From positions 124,001 through 188,000 of the forward strand of contig QEYB01000221.1 in assembly GCA_017562135.1 (NCBI GenBank): DNA of 64,000 nt, in the 5' to 3' direction. Each line of letters opens with the position of its first letter. Position 1 is the stretch's first letter. The translations under genes were made by a program, and so were the position numbers. This document shows positions 1 through 13,911 of the stretch, in pieces. This DNA comes from Dipylidium caninum. Lineage: Eukaryota > Platyhelminthes > Cestoda > Cyclophyllidea > Dipylidiidae. The notes under the pieces were generated by a model. The model was not told the origin of the DNA. It ran no database searches and saw only the letters and a list, made by a program, of their open reading frames with translations.

Positions 1-2240
1 TCATCTGACCTGGCTTCGTCGGGAGTCTTCCCGCTCCGGCAAACTCATTGTGGAGGCTGCATACCACCATCGACGTGTGGCAAGAGAATGACACGTTTGT
101 CAGGGCGACCTCACAGCGTCCTCGTGACAGCATCGCACCATGGTGCCGATAATCATTCCACTTGGCAGCGATGCGTGTCCTTAATTTCGGCGCACCCTAC
201 CATCGCAGCAGGGCTAGTGCTAACCTCACCTCACTCAACTGCGGCTTTTGGAGGCTACAAATACGCCTTCGCGTCTTCCCACTCCTGTGCTAAACGGGTA
301 GACAGTGGAGACGAATATTCTCTGGTCCTCCTCCTTCTTCGCAGGAAGGCCCGCGTCTCGCTCAAGCCTGCATTGTGGCCCTCGAGAGAAAGGGTGTTTG
401 CAGGCAAGATGAGTTTTTTGATCACACATTCACTCGGTCTTGAACCCACCAACCCCGTCTCCGTCTCCGTCTCCGTCCCCGTCCCCGTCCCCGTCCCCGT
501 CCCCGTCTCCGTCCCCGTCCCCGTCCCCGTCCCCTCCCCTCCCCTTCCCTCCCTCCCCTCCCCTCCCCTCCTGCTGCCTCACACGATCCAAGAGGATGGA
601 CGCAAGCGATTTGCGTGATTACAGAGACAATGTGACGACACGAACTCATTTTGTCTGGAAGCCCACTCATCTTCCTCCCTCACGCATGTTTGTGGCTGCA
701 GCGCAACCGGTGATGCCAATCAGGGTACTTAGAGGATGAAGGCCACAAAAGACTGGACGATGAACACACTCGGCTGCGACGAAATTTTCTGTTTCAGCTG
801 GCTCGAATGCTCACATTGAGCTGCGTGAAATGGTCGTCATATTTGACAAAGCACATTCAAAATGCAAAGGGCATTTGCGTGTCAGTATAAGTGTGTTTAG
901 TCCTCACACCTTCACCGACTGGCGTCGTGAAAGGACCCTTTACCCTTACCATGATTTCATGCGGAGATGCCACAGATCAGATCACCTCTCCAACAGACCT
1001 ACACAGCATTCGCTAGTTCCATCAACGAGGAACTTGTCTGGCAACCACTTCAGGTAACAAGTGATCGACCGCGTGGTCTGTATGCCAAGCGGGCAGTGGT
1101 TGCGGCGGCATTCTGCGTCGAAAGTGGTATATAAACTGGTGAAAGACCTCGTGTGCTGAGCAGGTCCTCAATTCCATGCAGTCGATTCGCGTGCTCCCAA
1201 CCACTTCGTGGTGAGAGAAGGGGAGAAGTGTGGAGAACTCTCCCGCTACACCATTGCACCACACGTAAATTCCCTTTTGACAGGGACTAGCGTGGACTAC
1301 ATGAAATGAAGAAATCCTTACTACCCCTCGAATGGAGTGAGTCCATCTGCCCGACACGTGGAACAGGCCTCGCTCGCCCTCTACACTTCTCACCGATGCT
1401 CTGTCCACACTGTGGCTGCCTCGTGCACCATGAAGGCACTGTGTGAGGTGAGGGCTGGCGTGCGCCAAGATGACGATGCAGGCGAGTGGCGCCATCTGCC
1501 ACGCATCGTCTGTCACCAGGAGCACACGCATCGCGATGCCACCTGGTTGCTGGACTTTTGCCTGAGACCACGTCAAGGTTGGGTATTTTACTTAGTTGCT
1601 GGGGTGTCACCAGCATTGTGACATACTCTTTGCGTTCCAGCAGGGCATGTGGCTGTGAAGTGTGGTCAGCAGGCTTCAGGTGGTATGGCGTGGGTCCGCT
1701 GCGAAGTGAGGCCCACCACTTGCAGAGTGGAGTAGAGTGGATAGTGCGTAGTTTGTAGGCCTCCAACTTTCGCCCAATTAATCTGTAGCCTGACAGTGAC
1801 GCCTGCATTCACTCCGACTTCGGCGGCATGACAGAGGTCTGTGATGTGGGTAAGGTGGTGAAGGACCGGGGTCGACGTCAGTGTTGAATTGGTGCTTTGC
1901 TTTTGGTACCATACTTTTGCTGCAGCCTGCATGAGAGCAGGCGTGATAGATGAACGTAGAAATAGTGGAAGAGAAACGGCGGAGGAGTTTGTGGTCAGAG
2001 CGAGTAGACTGAGGGGCTGTAGGGTATTGCGAGGACTCCTTCATGCTTCTAATTTGCATTGTGAATTGATCAGTGTCTTCCTCCCAAAGAGATGCTCACG
2101 TTGGGAATGCAAGCGACTCAAACGTACGCCACAGTCTGCCCTACCCTTACCCATACTGTTACCCACTCCATGGGTGATCTTGCCAACAGTTGTGTCCCCA
2201 ATTTTTCAATCCATTAAGCTATCGGAATGCATTTAAGTTT
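1..2240. other. G+C-rich, gene-poor block with minisatellites
   Basis: This block is visibly richer in G+C than the DNA following 2,240 and resembles the inverted-repeat arms further on in texture: long chance open frames on both strands, many short purine/pyrimidine runs, no convincing splice-site pairs. None of its open frames reads like a known protein; the longest is largely a translated minisatellite. The composition drops abruptly to AT-rich DNA near 2,240. It may be a related segment of the same repeat class as the arms, but I could not align it to them by eye, so that link is only a suspicion. Confidence 0.45.
454..570. repeat. CCGTCT/CCGTCC minisatellite followed by CCCCT-rich run
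   Basis: A six-base unit alternating between CCGTCT and CCGTCC repeats about a dozen times and then grades into C/T runs of the CCCCT type. All pyrimidines except the G lie on the plus strand. It creates spurious Pro-Ser or Pro-Val open frames on the plus strand and Arg-Gly frames on the minus strand. Confidence 0.9.
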
Positions 2241-2652
2241 GGCTGTGAATCCTACAATTTTAACCTCGCTTATTCCCCATCAAACTTTGTATGACTAATG
2301 AGATCTTTTTTTTTTCCTCGCATACACTATTTGGCCTCATCATCCGATCATCCTTGCTAAATGCTTTTGTTTGTAGGAAATCTTTGTTAAATTTTTTCTG
2401 ATTAATTTTAGTGTGTGTCACATTGGAGTAATCGCGCCTCTCTCCCTTGCTGCTCTTACGCGTCATGTGATAGGCGCGTTAATAGGAGAAGCTGGAATAA
2501 CCAATTAAACTCCAGGAGCTCACCGCTCTCTGTGGTGAAATGTAAAAGCTGAGCCATAGATATTCTTCTCAATCGCGGCAAGAAGACAGGAAACGGGCTA
2601 GACACGCCACTCGGTCTTTCTCATCTCGGTCGTGTCAGTTTCACTCCTTATC

Positions 2653-4542
2653 ATGGGTAATATAATTAACACCGTAGGCAATTTGTTGCTGTACTTCTAC
2701 ACTGTCCAAGAAGGTGAGTCCCATCCCATCATATTCAGCCCAAAATATCCGTTAAACTAGGTTGTATGCCACTTTCAATCTTTGTCAATGCCGTTTAGTA
2801 GACCTCTTTCGCTCAATTTTGCGAATAGGCGCAGACAGAAGAGCAACCGCACGTGTCTTTGAACGCGTCTTTAGTTTATGTGTTTCGTAGTGAAATTGGT
2901 AAGAAGCATTAAGCCGTGCAAGGAACCTCTGTCTTACAATTCCAAGTCAGCCTTTCGTAAACAACGTCACCTACTCCTCCTCGTCCTCGTGTCCAGAAGG
3001 CATTAGTTTGACACTTTTAGCCCATCAACACGTTCTCGACTTTACCGCACCTTCTGGTGTGCTCGTCTTCACGGTCGCTGCTTTCTCTTGTCTTCCACCC
3101 TCTTTAGGAAGTGATTTGACGGTGATGAAGATGGAGAACGAACAGTTCACATTTCACACCAGGCTACCAGGCGTGTATCATGTACGTCTCTTTTCAACCC
3201 ACATGTTCTCTCCTCCTCCTACCCCCAATATATTACTCACTACATGCTGGCTTTGCCACCTATAAGCTTCTGCGCACCAGCACGGAGTTGGTAACATTCA
3301 ACGAGGGTCGATGTTCTACACAACAGCTTCAATGTTCGTATGTAGTTGGTGAGTGATAAGTTGAAACAGAGAAGAGTGTGTTGGGGTGTAAATGCTTCTG
3401 CCATTTCTCCTTCGTCAGACTCGAAGAATAGGACGGAAGTAAGTCTGACGGGAACAATGTCTCCAAACCTTGATTGGGCTACCTTCGAAAGCGACGAAGG
3501 CCTCGTTCCCATCACCGTCTTCTTCTTCAACAATAAACGTTGGGTGCCTCTCTCAAATCGTGAGCTCTTCTGCCGTCTTCTAATGCAACTTTGCTGCGTG
3601 GCACAAAAGTGCTTAATTCTTACCTTTGGTAGATAAATTTGAACCGCAATTCACCTTACCACTCACCGTCGTCGCCAGTAACCGCAAAACCGCAACCTTT
3701 TCTTGCATCGTCGGGCGTGACCCCAAAACGGTATGGAAATGAATTATTTAACTCTGCTTCTATATCTTCTTTCCTGAATTTGTACCCTAATTATTCACAA
3801 AAATGCCTCCAGCCACATCCTTACATCTGACTGGCACATTCATCCACGGAGTACGCACTGAAGTGGGTATTCATGGACTTTGCGTAGATTACTGTATTGA
3901 GCCAAGCTGAGTCTCTTCTCCCAAAAGGGTAATGTTTACCAACGGAATCTTTATCGTTACCTTGGACGTATTTTGACGCCCCACATACCGAACTCAACTC
4001 AGGGGGGAACGCGTTAAGCATTACGGAGTCAAGGGTCCCAATGTCATCAACTCAGCCCTCGTCAGAAATAGCACACGCTTTAGACATGGATAGTTTGCAT
4101 CTGTTGGACTGCCTTGGCGCATCTCCTGCTGAACTGAACTTCGCCTATCGCGATCCTTACTCGATCTACTTTGCTACTCTAACACCTTCGTCCTTTCTGG
4201 TGACGCAAATTATTTATTTCTCCCAAAAGCAAATCTACTTGGGTACAAAGAAGAATAAGCTTTACAATGGCACCTTCGAGAGCATTAAAAGTCACCCGCA
4301 TGTGCTCAACTTCGGTGCGTTGGGTTCAGTTTGCATTTATGTATATATATATGCCTACACGTGAGGTCATCGAATCCCAGCCGTTTTCCCAATTTCACCT
4401 TTTGTTCCTATATTTCGCAGAAGTTGTCTCACACCTCTTCATGACGCAGTACACCCTCACAGTGCGGAAAGTGGACAACGTGGATTATTATACCTGCGCC
4501 GCTGTGAATGATTACCTGACACGACCGATTATATGGTGTTAG
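2653..4542 (+). CDS. Small Ig-like domain protein, seven exons (possibly secreted)
   Basis: Seven exons splice with consistent phases and GT-AG junctions: 2653-2713, 3108-3181, 3267-3348, 3419-3559, 3633-3730, 4230-4314, 4421-4542. Together they give 220 residues and a TAG stop. The first ATG begins MGNIINTVGNLLLYF, a short hydrophobic stretch that could be a weak signal peptide. The second half has the Ig pattern: a first cysteine in ATFSCIVG (exon 5) and the second in the typical D-x-Y-x-C context, KVDNVDYYTCAAVN (exon 7), about 60 residues on. An N-R-T glycosylation sequon lies in exon 4. The first half has two cysteines in RCSTQQLQCSY and might be a divergent second Ig fold. Ig domains usually bind other proteins; partner unknown. 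Exon 3's acceptor has a weak pyrimidine tract and is the least certain junction. Most introns are under 400 bases. Related exons lie on the minus strand at 15.9-17.7 kb. Confidence 0.6.
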
Positions 4543-7500
4543 TTAATTGTATTTCCCTGTGTCTGTGCTACTTTCACGCATATCAGTAGCCGTAAGGTGT
4601 CTCACACCGGTGACGAGGCCAAGCTATTACTACCCCTCTTCCCCTCAGACGCTGGCATAGAACTCCTCCCTCCTCTCATAAATGGACTCACTTCTTTTCT
4701 TTCTTTAGGAGGCTGGTCTATTCGCCGCGACACCATTTGGAACGCTTTTTTACTATGCAATTTCTTGATATAACCTCAACCGATTCCCTTCTTATTAATT
4801 CCTCAAACTAGAAGACCGGTGGGTAGGTGATCACGCCATTCGTACGCCATCATTTGGGGAGAGATTAACCTAGACGATGGTGCAAACCTTGACCGACACC
4901 TCTCACAAGTTATAGTTGCACGACTGCACCGTCGCATATAATACAGGGCAGCCGTTCTGACGGAGAAATAGCCAGACGGAAGACGCCTTGTCGTCTGGAT
5001 GTAGCTGAGTCATGATTGACATCGTGTGGGGAGCTCGGCTTCGCCACGTTTGATTCCCCCTTCCTGACGCATCGGCAGCCCCACTGACTATTTTAATGAG
5101 TCACCAACGTCTCGCAGTCTATTAAGGAAGGCGTCAATTGTAGCGACTCGGCGGTACTGTTGTTGGGATGTTGGTACTGTAGCTTTTTCATCCATCTTGA
5201 CGAGACAAGCCACATAAGCTGGAGTTGGGCGATGGAATGGAGTTCTACAGCCTGCCGCCTCGAGCATGTAATTCGAGAGGATACGTAGGGCAGCAAAGGT
5301 TAGTAGAATTAGTAGAAGGCATATTCCGATCTATCCAGAGTCAACACTACCTAGGTCGAGCAAATAGTGGTTTCTACAAATTTGTGAAAAGCACACTTTC
5401 GGCAAACTAGAGGACTTGGTTAATTAAGTAGGTGGCTTCGGTGGGGAGGAGTGGGCGAGGGGTGGTGGAGGGGGAATACACCATGTCTGACACCAATATC
5501 AGCCTGTGTCCATCGTCATCCCACCGTCGTGATCGCATGCAGAAGGAACTACTTATGCGAGAGAATGAGAAGCTTTGTGGTGTTTTGCTAATAGAGTTCT
5601 TAGGCATAACTTCAATAACGCAGCTTCACGAACTTCGAAATGTGGAAGTCAGGTGGAAGGGGAGGACAAGCCATTGGAAGTCATTGAGTTAACTGGCCGT
5701 CCTCGTTTTACTCGAACTATGTCATAAGACGATTGCAGTTAAAACAGAAAGCCGGAGAAACGACGTTTGCATCAGGTGGAAACTCAGGAGACAGAATTCT
5801 TTGGTGAATAGGGCTTCTTCTCACATGTTCATTTGAATACACCGTCTGCTACACAACCCGAGCTATGAAGCTGGTCTCCTTGCTCCTCAAGTGGGTGCTG
5901 CTCCGTCTCACTAGGGAAGGTATTTTATTACGGAGGATGACTAGAACACCAGTCATGTCGAGAGAAGTTCACCAATTGAGTAGAGTTGGATGAAGAGGAA
6001 AGGGGAATCTAACTTCTCATACTCGATTTCCGCATACACGAAGCGACCTACATTGCAATGACTTTGTCATCTCTGGTAAAACAGAGGCCGAAAATAGAAT
6101 TACCCCTGAAGGTGGTAGTCAGATGTGGAAGTGAGTAACTGTCCTCTCACCTCGCTAGGCCGCAGAAGTGTTAGGGTCAACTGGGACGCGAAGCCCCATG
6201 ACAAGCTGTCATCGACAGGAGAATGGGCTATTCTTCCAAGACCAGGCCGACGTGGTGATCCAAATAGTTTCTGTTAAAAGTATTTTAATTTACCATTCAT
6301 TGTTATCGCAAGTAGCCCGGATAAATTCCACTTCTCTGTGGAGATTTGGTTAGCTGCAAAATAAGAAACTACACTGTACGGAATTCCTAAGTGATCGTGA
6401 GATGGTTTGGTTATTGAAATACAAATTTTTTGTCACTTAAGATCAAAAACTTTCCTCACTTTAGCTTTGTGAGTAAGGACTTCCCAACATTCGGGCTTGT
6501 CCCACATTTTACTATAGCAGTATGCAAAATTTATTTGCTGATCCTAAAGGCACGAGGGGATACAAATTCTCGACGGCTTAAACGCCTTAAATTGCCTGTA
6601 CTTTCAGCCTTCAACACAGTCAGGACCATGCATCGCCGCTGATACCCTGCAGACAAATTTACTGCAAATCCCTAAAAATACGTGAAACACGAAGTTAAAA
6701 TCCATCTAGTGTAAGATCAAAAGTGACAGGAGAGATAATATAAGGCTAACTGAAAAGTAATAATGATTGTTTTGATGTGCTCATTCGCATTCAGTTTGCG
6801 TAGATGTTACGGTCAAGCATTGATGTTTATTGTATTTTTCGTTATAAATCTTTTGTTCTAGTACGAAGCCAAGATGTCATGGATAACAACAGAAGAAAGA
6901 CGTTAAGTCATTCCGTGCTACTTTTTGATCAGAAATTGAAGAACAACGGAGTAATAAAAAAAATTAGTGACAATTCAAGCGATATTGTAAAATTAAACTG
7001 TTATCATAAACCGGCCCAAAGAGTCTACAAACTTAAAGAGGAATTGCCGAGATGTTGAACGTAAGGGGCGACCTCAAAAATGACATTGTGAAATCCTGAG
7101 GGGATGGAGATTTGAGAAACTCGTCAAAATATTAAGGAATTATCACTAAAGGTCGGCTATCCGTGGTCTACAGGCCAGGATCGCCTTCATTGTATGGGGG
7201 AAAGTGCAAGCGCCAGCAATTTGGTTTCCTCATCATTTGACAGAGACGGCATTAAATAAACGGTGTGTAATCAACGCATCTTTCTTGTCTCCCTTTTAAC
7301 ACCATCTCGTCTCTGCGCTCAAAAAAAATAACGGATTTCTCCCAGAAAAGCATCCACACTGATTTCCTTGTTAGAGTTCAGTGGAATGTCTCATGAATCA
7401 CGGGCTATTAATTTAATGGAACCTGGTCGGACCATTATACCGCGATGTAATTTGAATAAATAGAACGAGTGAGAAAAAATTCACAAAAAGCACACTTTTT

Positions 7501-7913
7501 AGGCCAATTATGAAGAGGGATTCACTTTGCGCGATGACGCTAGAATTCTGGAAAGAGAAATAACACATGAAAATATTAGGGAGTTTGGATTTCAATTTTC
7601 AACTCAGCAACTTGATTTCACCGGATGTAGGGTCGTTGAGTTACTAACGTCTCAACTATGATTAAGTGGAAACACGCTTGTTAAAGTTTTTGGTGCAACA
7701 TTGAAGGAATTTCCGAAAATGGCACGAACAACTTCTATACAAGCTGACGTTGTTTTAGGAATATTATACAAATGAATATTAAGTTGACATTCTTTAATAC
7801 ACGAATGTTTTGCGTCTAAAAACAAAAATTAGCATTATTTCGGTTTAACTAGAAATGGCAAGAAACGTCATCGGGAGATGGCAGTTGAACGGTTCAGATA
7901 CCACTTACTTCAT
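4543..7913. other. Intergenic AT-rich DNA, nothing firm
   Basis: I find no splice-consistent gene here. Two open stretches on the plus strand are a little more protein-like than background (5,432-5,692, with MQKELLMRENEKL; and 6,804-7,058, lysine/asparagine-rich), but neither has recognisable motifs or supporting splice sites. The stretch ends at the sharp start of the left inverted-repeat arm. Confidence 0.4.
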
Positions 7914-8617
7914 ATCTGCCCACCTCTGTATCTGCAAACCACTTTTAATGTGTGTTTTACCTCTTCACCGACAGTCGCTAATTTGGACGGTAGCATACGT
8001 CAGTTAGACAACAACCTGCTCCCTATCCTCCACCCAACTATTTCCCTCACCTATCTCATCCGTCCCCACTGTGCAGACGCGCCATAGCAACCAAGATTGC
8101 CTCCTCCACACGCCCAGCAATACACTGCTCCCCTGCTTCTGCAAATTCTCGTCTGAGGCCAACAGTGCAGGCACAATGCACTCCGGTTAACCGGTGGCTG
8201 TACAGCATTGGTGCGTCTTTAGGCGGCATGGCAAACAGGTGCCACACTCTCCTGCTTACCTCCTCGAGATGCGCACCATCACCTCAGTGGAGTGCGTTCT
8301 GTTGCCTCACCAAGGCGCCTCTCGAGATTTGCCATGAATTACACTCTCTGTCCTCAACTAGCCCTTCTTACACCTGAGACACTTGTGCGAAGACGAAAGG
8401 CTCTTTCTCCACAGCATAACGTGAAATTGACCTCATGCCTCGGACTGATGACGACCTCAGTCCTTTCGTTAACTTGTTTCAGGACGTGCCCTTGCGTTGG
8501 CAAAATGCGAGCGCTTCGAGGCCGGAGTGCGACCAGAGGTCAGCTTTTCTTGCGTGAAATTCACCTCCGCAACCCTCATAAAATTCTGCCCTCCTGATGA
8601 CCGACCACACCACGGTG

Positions 8618-8674
8618 CCACGCCCACGCCCACGCCCACGCCCACGCCCATGCCCATGCCCATGCCCATGCCCA
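8618..8674 (+). repeat. CCCACG/CCCATG microsatellite in left arm
   Basis: Hexamer tract, CCCACG units then CCCATG units. Its mirror copy at 24,770-24,832 has the same two-part structure with a different unit count, so slippage occurred after the arms duplicated or since they were last homogenised. Confidence 0.9.
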
Positions 8675-11600
8675 CCTCACTCCCACTCTCCCAGAACGGA
8701 GCAGAACACTCACAATGATGACCAAGTCATGCCACTGGTGCAGTGTCCATGTCTCTCCATCTTTCCACTCTCTGCCCTCATCCGACTGCAGCATCGAGGC
8801 CACAGACTTCAGGCCACTCCCATTTGCCGCCCTCTACGCAATGCTTTTGTCCAACTCGTTGGCAGTTTGGTCGGTCCAACGAGAGTCAAGTTCACGACTC
8901 ACCGACTTCGGAGTGCACTTGGAGCGTGGACGAAGCACCGCTGCACAGTTGCATTCTTCGCGCATTCGAGATCAGCAGGAACGCTTTACTCAACCATAGT
9001 ACCTCACTCTTCTTGCGTGCTGTGGAAGCATTCACACCGCTTCATGTCTTCACCGCAATCGTCTGTTGACAATCATCTGCGGACAGTGAGGAAGTGGGCT
9101 TGGCCACACACCTTCTCACAGACGACAGGTGGGCATATTCAATGGCGTCGTGATGTGTCCGTCCCTCCCACGAGGGCGAGGTGTGGACTTGCGTTGCAAC
9201 GCCTAAACTGATGCCTGCTTCTGTTTGCACATCGACCCTCATTTGCGAGGACAAAGAAAATCCGAGTGTTTAGTGGACGACAGGTCGGTGGCCTGCTATG
9301 CTCCCGCATTGCTTCCTACTGTGCATTTTTACGAAAAGCTCGAATGCGTACCTCGGTCAATGTGACACGACACACATAGCAGACTAGAAGTATTATGATA
9401 TTAAATGCGGATGTGACGAAGTGGAGAAGATTATGGAGTGCGTGCATTTGACGTGGTCATTTCCACGCAAATTGTGCAACGGCAAGGGGAATGGCGACTG
9501 GACTTCTCCAACAAATCAACCTCCCACCATTATTCTGTCTCAACCACGCGAGCAAGTTGGAGGCCTCCTGCACCATGTCCTAAAGCACCAAACTCACACG
9601 TGAGTCGACGTGGTTGGGTGGCCTCAGTTCTGGCAGAGAACGTCAATTAACACGAATTGTGCCACCTACTGACTCCATCTCCGATTAGATGGCCTTGCGG
9701 TAACCTCCAGTAGCAGTGTCCATGCAGTGCTTGATGGAGAGTTTGGAAATTCTCGAAACATCTCCGGCAAGTGAAACAACAGTGCGTGTGGGAGGATGCA
9801 TGGAGTGCGCAGAAGGGGATTGGTATGGACAAACCTGCTTATAACAACAATGGTGGTCTGGTTCGAAAAACAGAGCACGGTCTGAGAAGCACCCACCATT
9901 TGTCAATCCGCCAAACAGGTAAGTAAATAACGTGCGGAGTGGAGGGGAGGTAAGCGGGGGAGGGCGAGGCGGAAGAGTAGACGGAGGCGAGAAAGTACGC
10001 CAAGTTAACACTACTTCTTTATCCACGCCCGAAGGTCACTGCTCAGCAGACCGACCAACATCTCAAACATTGTCTTCCACTCGGCACAAGGCACCACTGT
10101 CTTGACTCTAGTCCCCTCAGTGTCCAACTGCCTGTAAGGTGGTTTCGGAGGACAGTTTTACTCACTAGATTCTGCCTTACCCACTGCCTCTAGTTCCCCT
10201 TCGGAATGCTCAGCAACATTCTTCATCCTCCTGTGCGATTGTACACGACCTCGTGTAGTCGGAGTGTGGACGACGCTGTACATCAACTCCTGTGATCTGC
10301 GCCCTTGCAGAGACAAAAATTGGAGGAGGACATAAATAGGCCGAATTAATTACTTCCACTAATATCTCGAGGGCAGTCGCCACAGACTGACAACGCGGTT
10401 AGTCAGTGTAAGTGCGGAGGTTGGATGCCGTCTCGAAAGTGCCCACTTCCCAGAGAGTTGAGTGCTCATCGACTTTGGGAGATGTCACCTCGAGCCCTCC
10501 GATTAACATTTGATGTCGCCAATAGCTCGTAGAAGGGACAGATGATGCGATCGTGCAAATTCCCGAAATCCAGTCATTGGCGTGCTGACTGACAGCGGGC
10601 AATTAGATGTCAGCTACCGAGAGGCATGAGGGCGAGCTTGGGGCACTTTGAAATGAAGAGGCTGTCGTCCAAAGACGTGGAGCCTAACCATGGTGGACTG
10701 CGAGGAGGAAGAGTGGTGCAAAAACTTGGTCGAAACATCTCACCCTCCGGAAGTCGTAACTGACCAGACCTCGCGACTGACCTGCGCTACTCGCTTCCGC
10801 GCCCCCGCCTCTGCCACATTTGGGAATAGCAGACGTCCTCCTCCCATCCCCCTCCAAAAGGCACTCTTACTCTCTCTCTCAACGACATTCCGTCCATTCC
10901 ATGCACTGCGACGACTGCAGCGAGTGACGAACGAGATGTTCAATTACCTCAGAATGGCAAAAGCAGACGTGGCAAATTTCTCCCTTCCTGCTTCTACCTG
11001 TGCATCTGCAAATGCTCGGAGAGACCAATGAAAGAATGAATGTGGTCGGTAGTCCGTGTGCGATGGGAAGAAAGGAAGTGTCAGCACCCATGCAGCTCCA
11101 CAATGGTCAGATCAAGGAGGGACACAGGGCGAGTTTTAAATTCCCAATGTGTCCGTTGTGAAGTGGGTCAACGTCCTCGTGCTTCAGTAGATCTTGACGC
11201 ATTTATCTGTTTGACTGTGTGCTCTTCCGTCCACTGCCCCCACCAAGGAGCATTCGCCATGGTGTCGTACTCTTTGCACTGCACAGAGATGCCCACGCTG
11301 TCGGATCTGTTTTCCAACGGGATGGAGGAGAGGGTCACCTACCACACGGAAGCGTCGGCCAGCTGTCAGATGGCAGCATAAATGTACTTTGCACAACTGC
11401 TCTGTACTCGCTCACATGTGTGTGGCTGGGGTGAGTGAGTTCAGAGTTGGGCAGAGTACGACGTGTGTTCCACGAGATGGCTTCGCTGCCACCTCACAAG
11501 CCATGCTCTCTGTTCGCAAGAAGCTCTGCTCTCCCTACTTCACTGGCTCCTCCCGCCTAATGCATGGCCATGTGAACGTCCTCGTCAGAGGCGAACCGCA

Positions 11601-12130
11601 GTGACCACCACGCCCATGTGGGGACAGGATCAGTTGCGAGGAAAAAGCGCACAATGAATCAGCCGCATTGGAAAGAAGTGTGGACAGAAAGAGAGAAAAG
11701 AGACAAAAAAGAAAGAAAGAAGCGAGAAAGATAAATAGTTGGATAGATAGGTGAGAGACAATACTTGAACATAGCACTGATCCGTCTTGCAAAAATACAG
11801 GAACACGTTGCGCTTATCATTCAGCATATTCCTTCACTCATCTGCGGGAAATCACCAGTCTGCCATCCGCAATGCACCGTCTCCATCTCCGTGACGTCAT
11901 TGACAGTCGCAGTGAAACCTCGTACACTGCTCGTCAATTTGAGTGAACAGTCACCGAGTGAATTCAAAACCCCTGATTGTTCGTTTAATTACCTCCGCCA
12001 CACCTTTCCTCGTAGGTAGCCACAAGTGTTCGGAGGTTGTTCAAACTGAAGACGCGGGTGCTGCCTGAGGAATGCGTGACGTCAAGCAGTACGTTGGATG
12101 AAATTGAAAACACCAAGACTTCGACTTGGG

Positions 12131-12273
12131 GCGGGTGGTGGGGGTGCGGGTGCGGGGTGCGGAGTGCGGGTGGTGGGTGAGGAGTAAGGACTGCGCGTGA
12201 CCGACTGCAGATGTTGCTGTTGTTGTTGTTGTTGTAGTTGTTGTTGTTGTTGCTGCTGCTGCTGCTGCTGCTG
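12131..12273 (-). repeat. GGTGCGG-type run plus CAG/CAA triplet tract, left arm
   Basis: A G-rich run built on GGTGCGG (12,131-12,180) is followed by a TTG/CTG triplet tract (12,213-12,273), which reads as CAG/CAA on the minus strand and would encode polyglutamine. The mirror tract is at 21,174-21,332. The number and order of CAG and CAA units differ between arms. Confidence 0.85.
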
Positions 12274-12910
12274 TTCAACAGACGCATGAACAACCCCATG
12301 CGTCCACACACAGGCAAACAAACACGCGCAGACTCATAGCAGGACATCACTCGAGGCTGAAGCTATGCATTTGCCCAACACTGCCGGCCATCGTGTCCAT
12401 TAAATGACCAGTAGAAAGCATGGCAACACTTGAACGTCACTCTGACGCCCACCATCTACCTTGCCACAGTGAACGTGTGATGAAGCATGTGATGCGACGT
12501 GACTAACTCCCATGGGAACATTGCATATACGCATGTGCCTCGAGGAATCGCGGTGACGGAGAATGTCTACTCTTCTGTCGATAGCCTCGGTGCATCACCC
12601 ATCACCTGTTGGACATGCATAACTGGGCATCAATTAATACTCCAGCTATTCAAAAAAGCGGCTTCAGCCTCTGTTACCTCCCGCCCACATAACCACCTTC
12701 AAATGCACTTTCCACAGTCAACCATGATTTCCTCCAACCTCCACATTCAACGCCGCCATCCACGATCACTGTGGATGATAGCCAAGAGAGAACTCCCTCG
12801 TTCAGCAATAATACACGCAATTTGAAGAATTCTGAGGCGATCACAAAAGCCCTGAACGTTCTGCCCTAATCACGCTTCAAGTGCTCTTTCCCCCACACCG
12901 CCCTCTCCCC

Positions 12911-12916
<6 letters not shown>

Positions 12917-12949
<33 letters not shown>
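12917..12949 (+). repeat. (CT)n dinucleotide repeat, left arm
   Basis: Pure CT dinucleotide tract. The mirror (GA)n tract in the right arm is at 20,503-20,537. Confidence 0.9.
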
Positions 12950-12952
<3 letters not shown>

Positions 12953-13870
12953 AGCTCCGTACGAATCGAGTGTCGCGGCAGACTTGTCTCTCATGTCCGT
13001 CTTCTACTGATTGCCACAGGCACAGCCTCGACTGCGCACAGCACAGGCTGGCGCTCAACGTGACGAGCGGTTAGAAGTCAGTGCTTCTCCCGACCCTTTT
13101 TCTCATTTCGTGCTATTCGAGTCAGCATGGTCGCACAACCAGTCCCGAAGTAGGGTGGAGGGGAAGAGAGCGAGACACACTGCCACTTCTATGCCGTTCC
13201 GCCAAAACTACTTACAATCACGCAGACGAAATGGAGAATGAAGAGAGTCGCGCCAGTCAGGAGACGCACTGACTATCCCCCGGTTGGTCACGCTACCAAC
13301 AACACGTCGTCAAACACTCACTCACGCACACAAAGAGGGAGATAGAGAGGCACACAGGGACGTACTAACACTGAGGTGGGCCATTACAAGTGAAGGGGGA
13401 GATATGGATGCTGCAAATATGCCTCAAGGGGTGCATGGAGAGGGCAGTGCGGTTATCATGCTAAGTTAGTGTAAACACAGCGGTGTGGTCTCTGAGACAG
13501 TGGTCTCAACCGCGGCAGGTGGGAGGGAGGAGGTGAAGACGAGGCTGCCGTCTGCGACGCCGCGTCCAGTCGATAGAGCATGGAATAGTGCCCCATGATA
13601 GAACTACACTCCAACTGCATTTGGTCGAGACAGCGCGTGATTTGTTTCAGCGCGCTGCAGACGTCCACCGCCTCCAAGGCTGTCTCTCCTCCCTCTCTAC
13701 CCTTCCCATCTACATCCGCCTTGAATTCAGGCCTTCGCAAAGCCGGACTCGGCAGAAACGAGGATCGTGAACTCGTCCTCTTTGTGGCACCGGCGGAGTC
13801 GGTGGCGGAGGCGGGCGGTGGAGGCGGCGGCGGAGAAGGAGGGGCAAGAGAAGGAGGAGTAGGCAGTTGT

Positions 13871-13911
13871 CGTGGTGGTGGTGGTGGTGGTGGTGGTGGT
13901 GGTGGTGGTGA
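13871..13911 (+). repeat. (GGT)n triplet tract, left arm
   Basis: A run of GGT triplets. At the mirror position in the right arm (19,643-19,681) the tract is built mainly of CCT and CCG, not the ACC expected from the reverse complement, so the two arms carry different triplet arrays at the same site. Confidence 0.85.

Noticed and set aside
88..739. Open frames of 100-176 codons at the left edge
   Set aside because: They run through a CCGTCT minisatellite and have low-complexity Pro/Ser/Val content with no domain. G+C-rich DNA gives long chance frames.
4980..5075. tRNA-like A and B box resemblance (TTTGATTCCCC)
   Set aside because: No cloverleaf or anticodon stem could be drawn. At most it is a decayed tRNA-derived SINE, which one weak B box cannot support.
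8597..9211. Long frame in the left arm and its mirror at 24,239-24,955
   Set aside because: The start is a Pro-Arg/Pro-Cys microsatellite, and the left and right versions diverge in frame near the end. Preservation is explained by arm identity, not by coding constraint.
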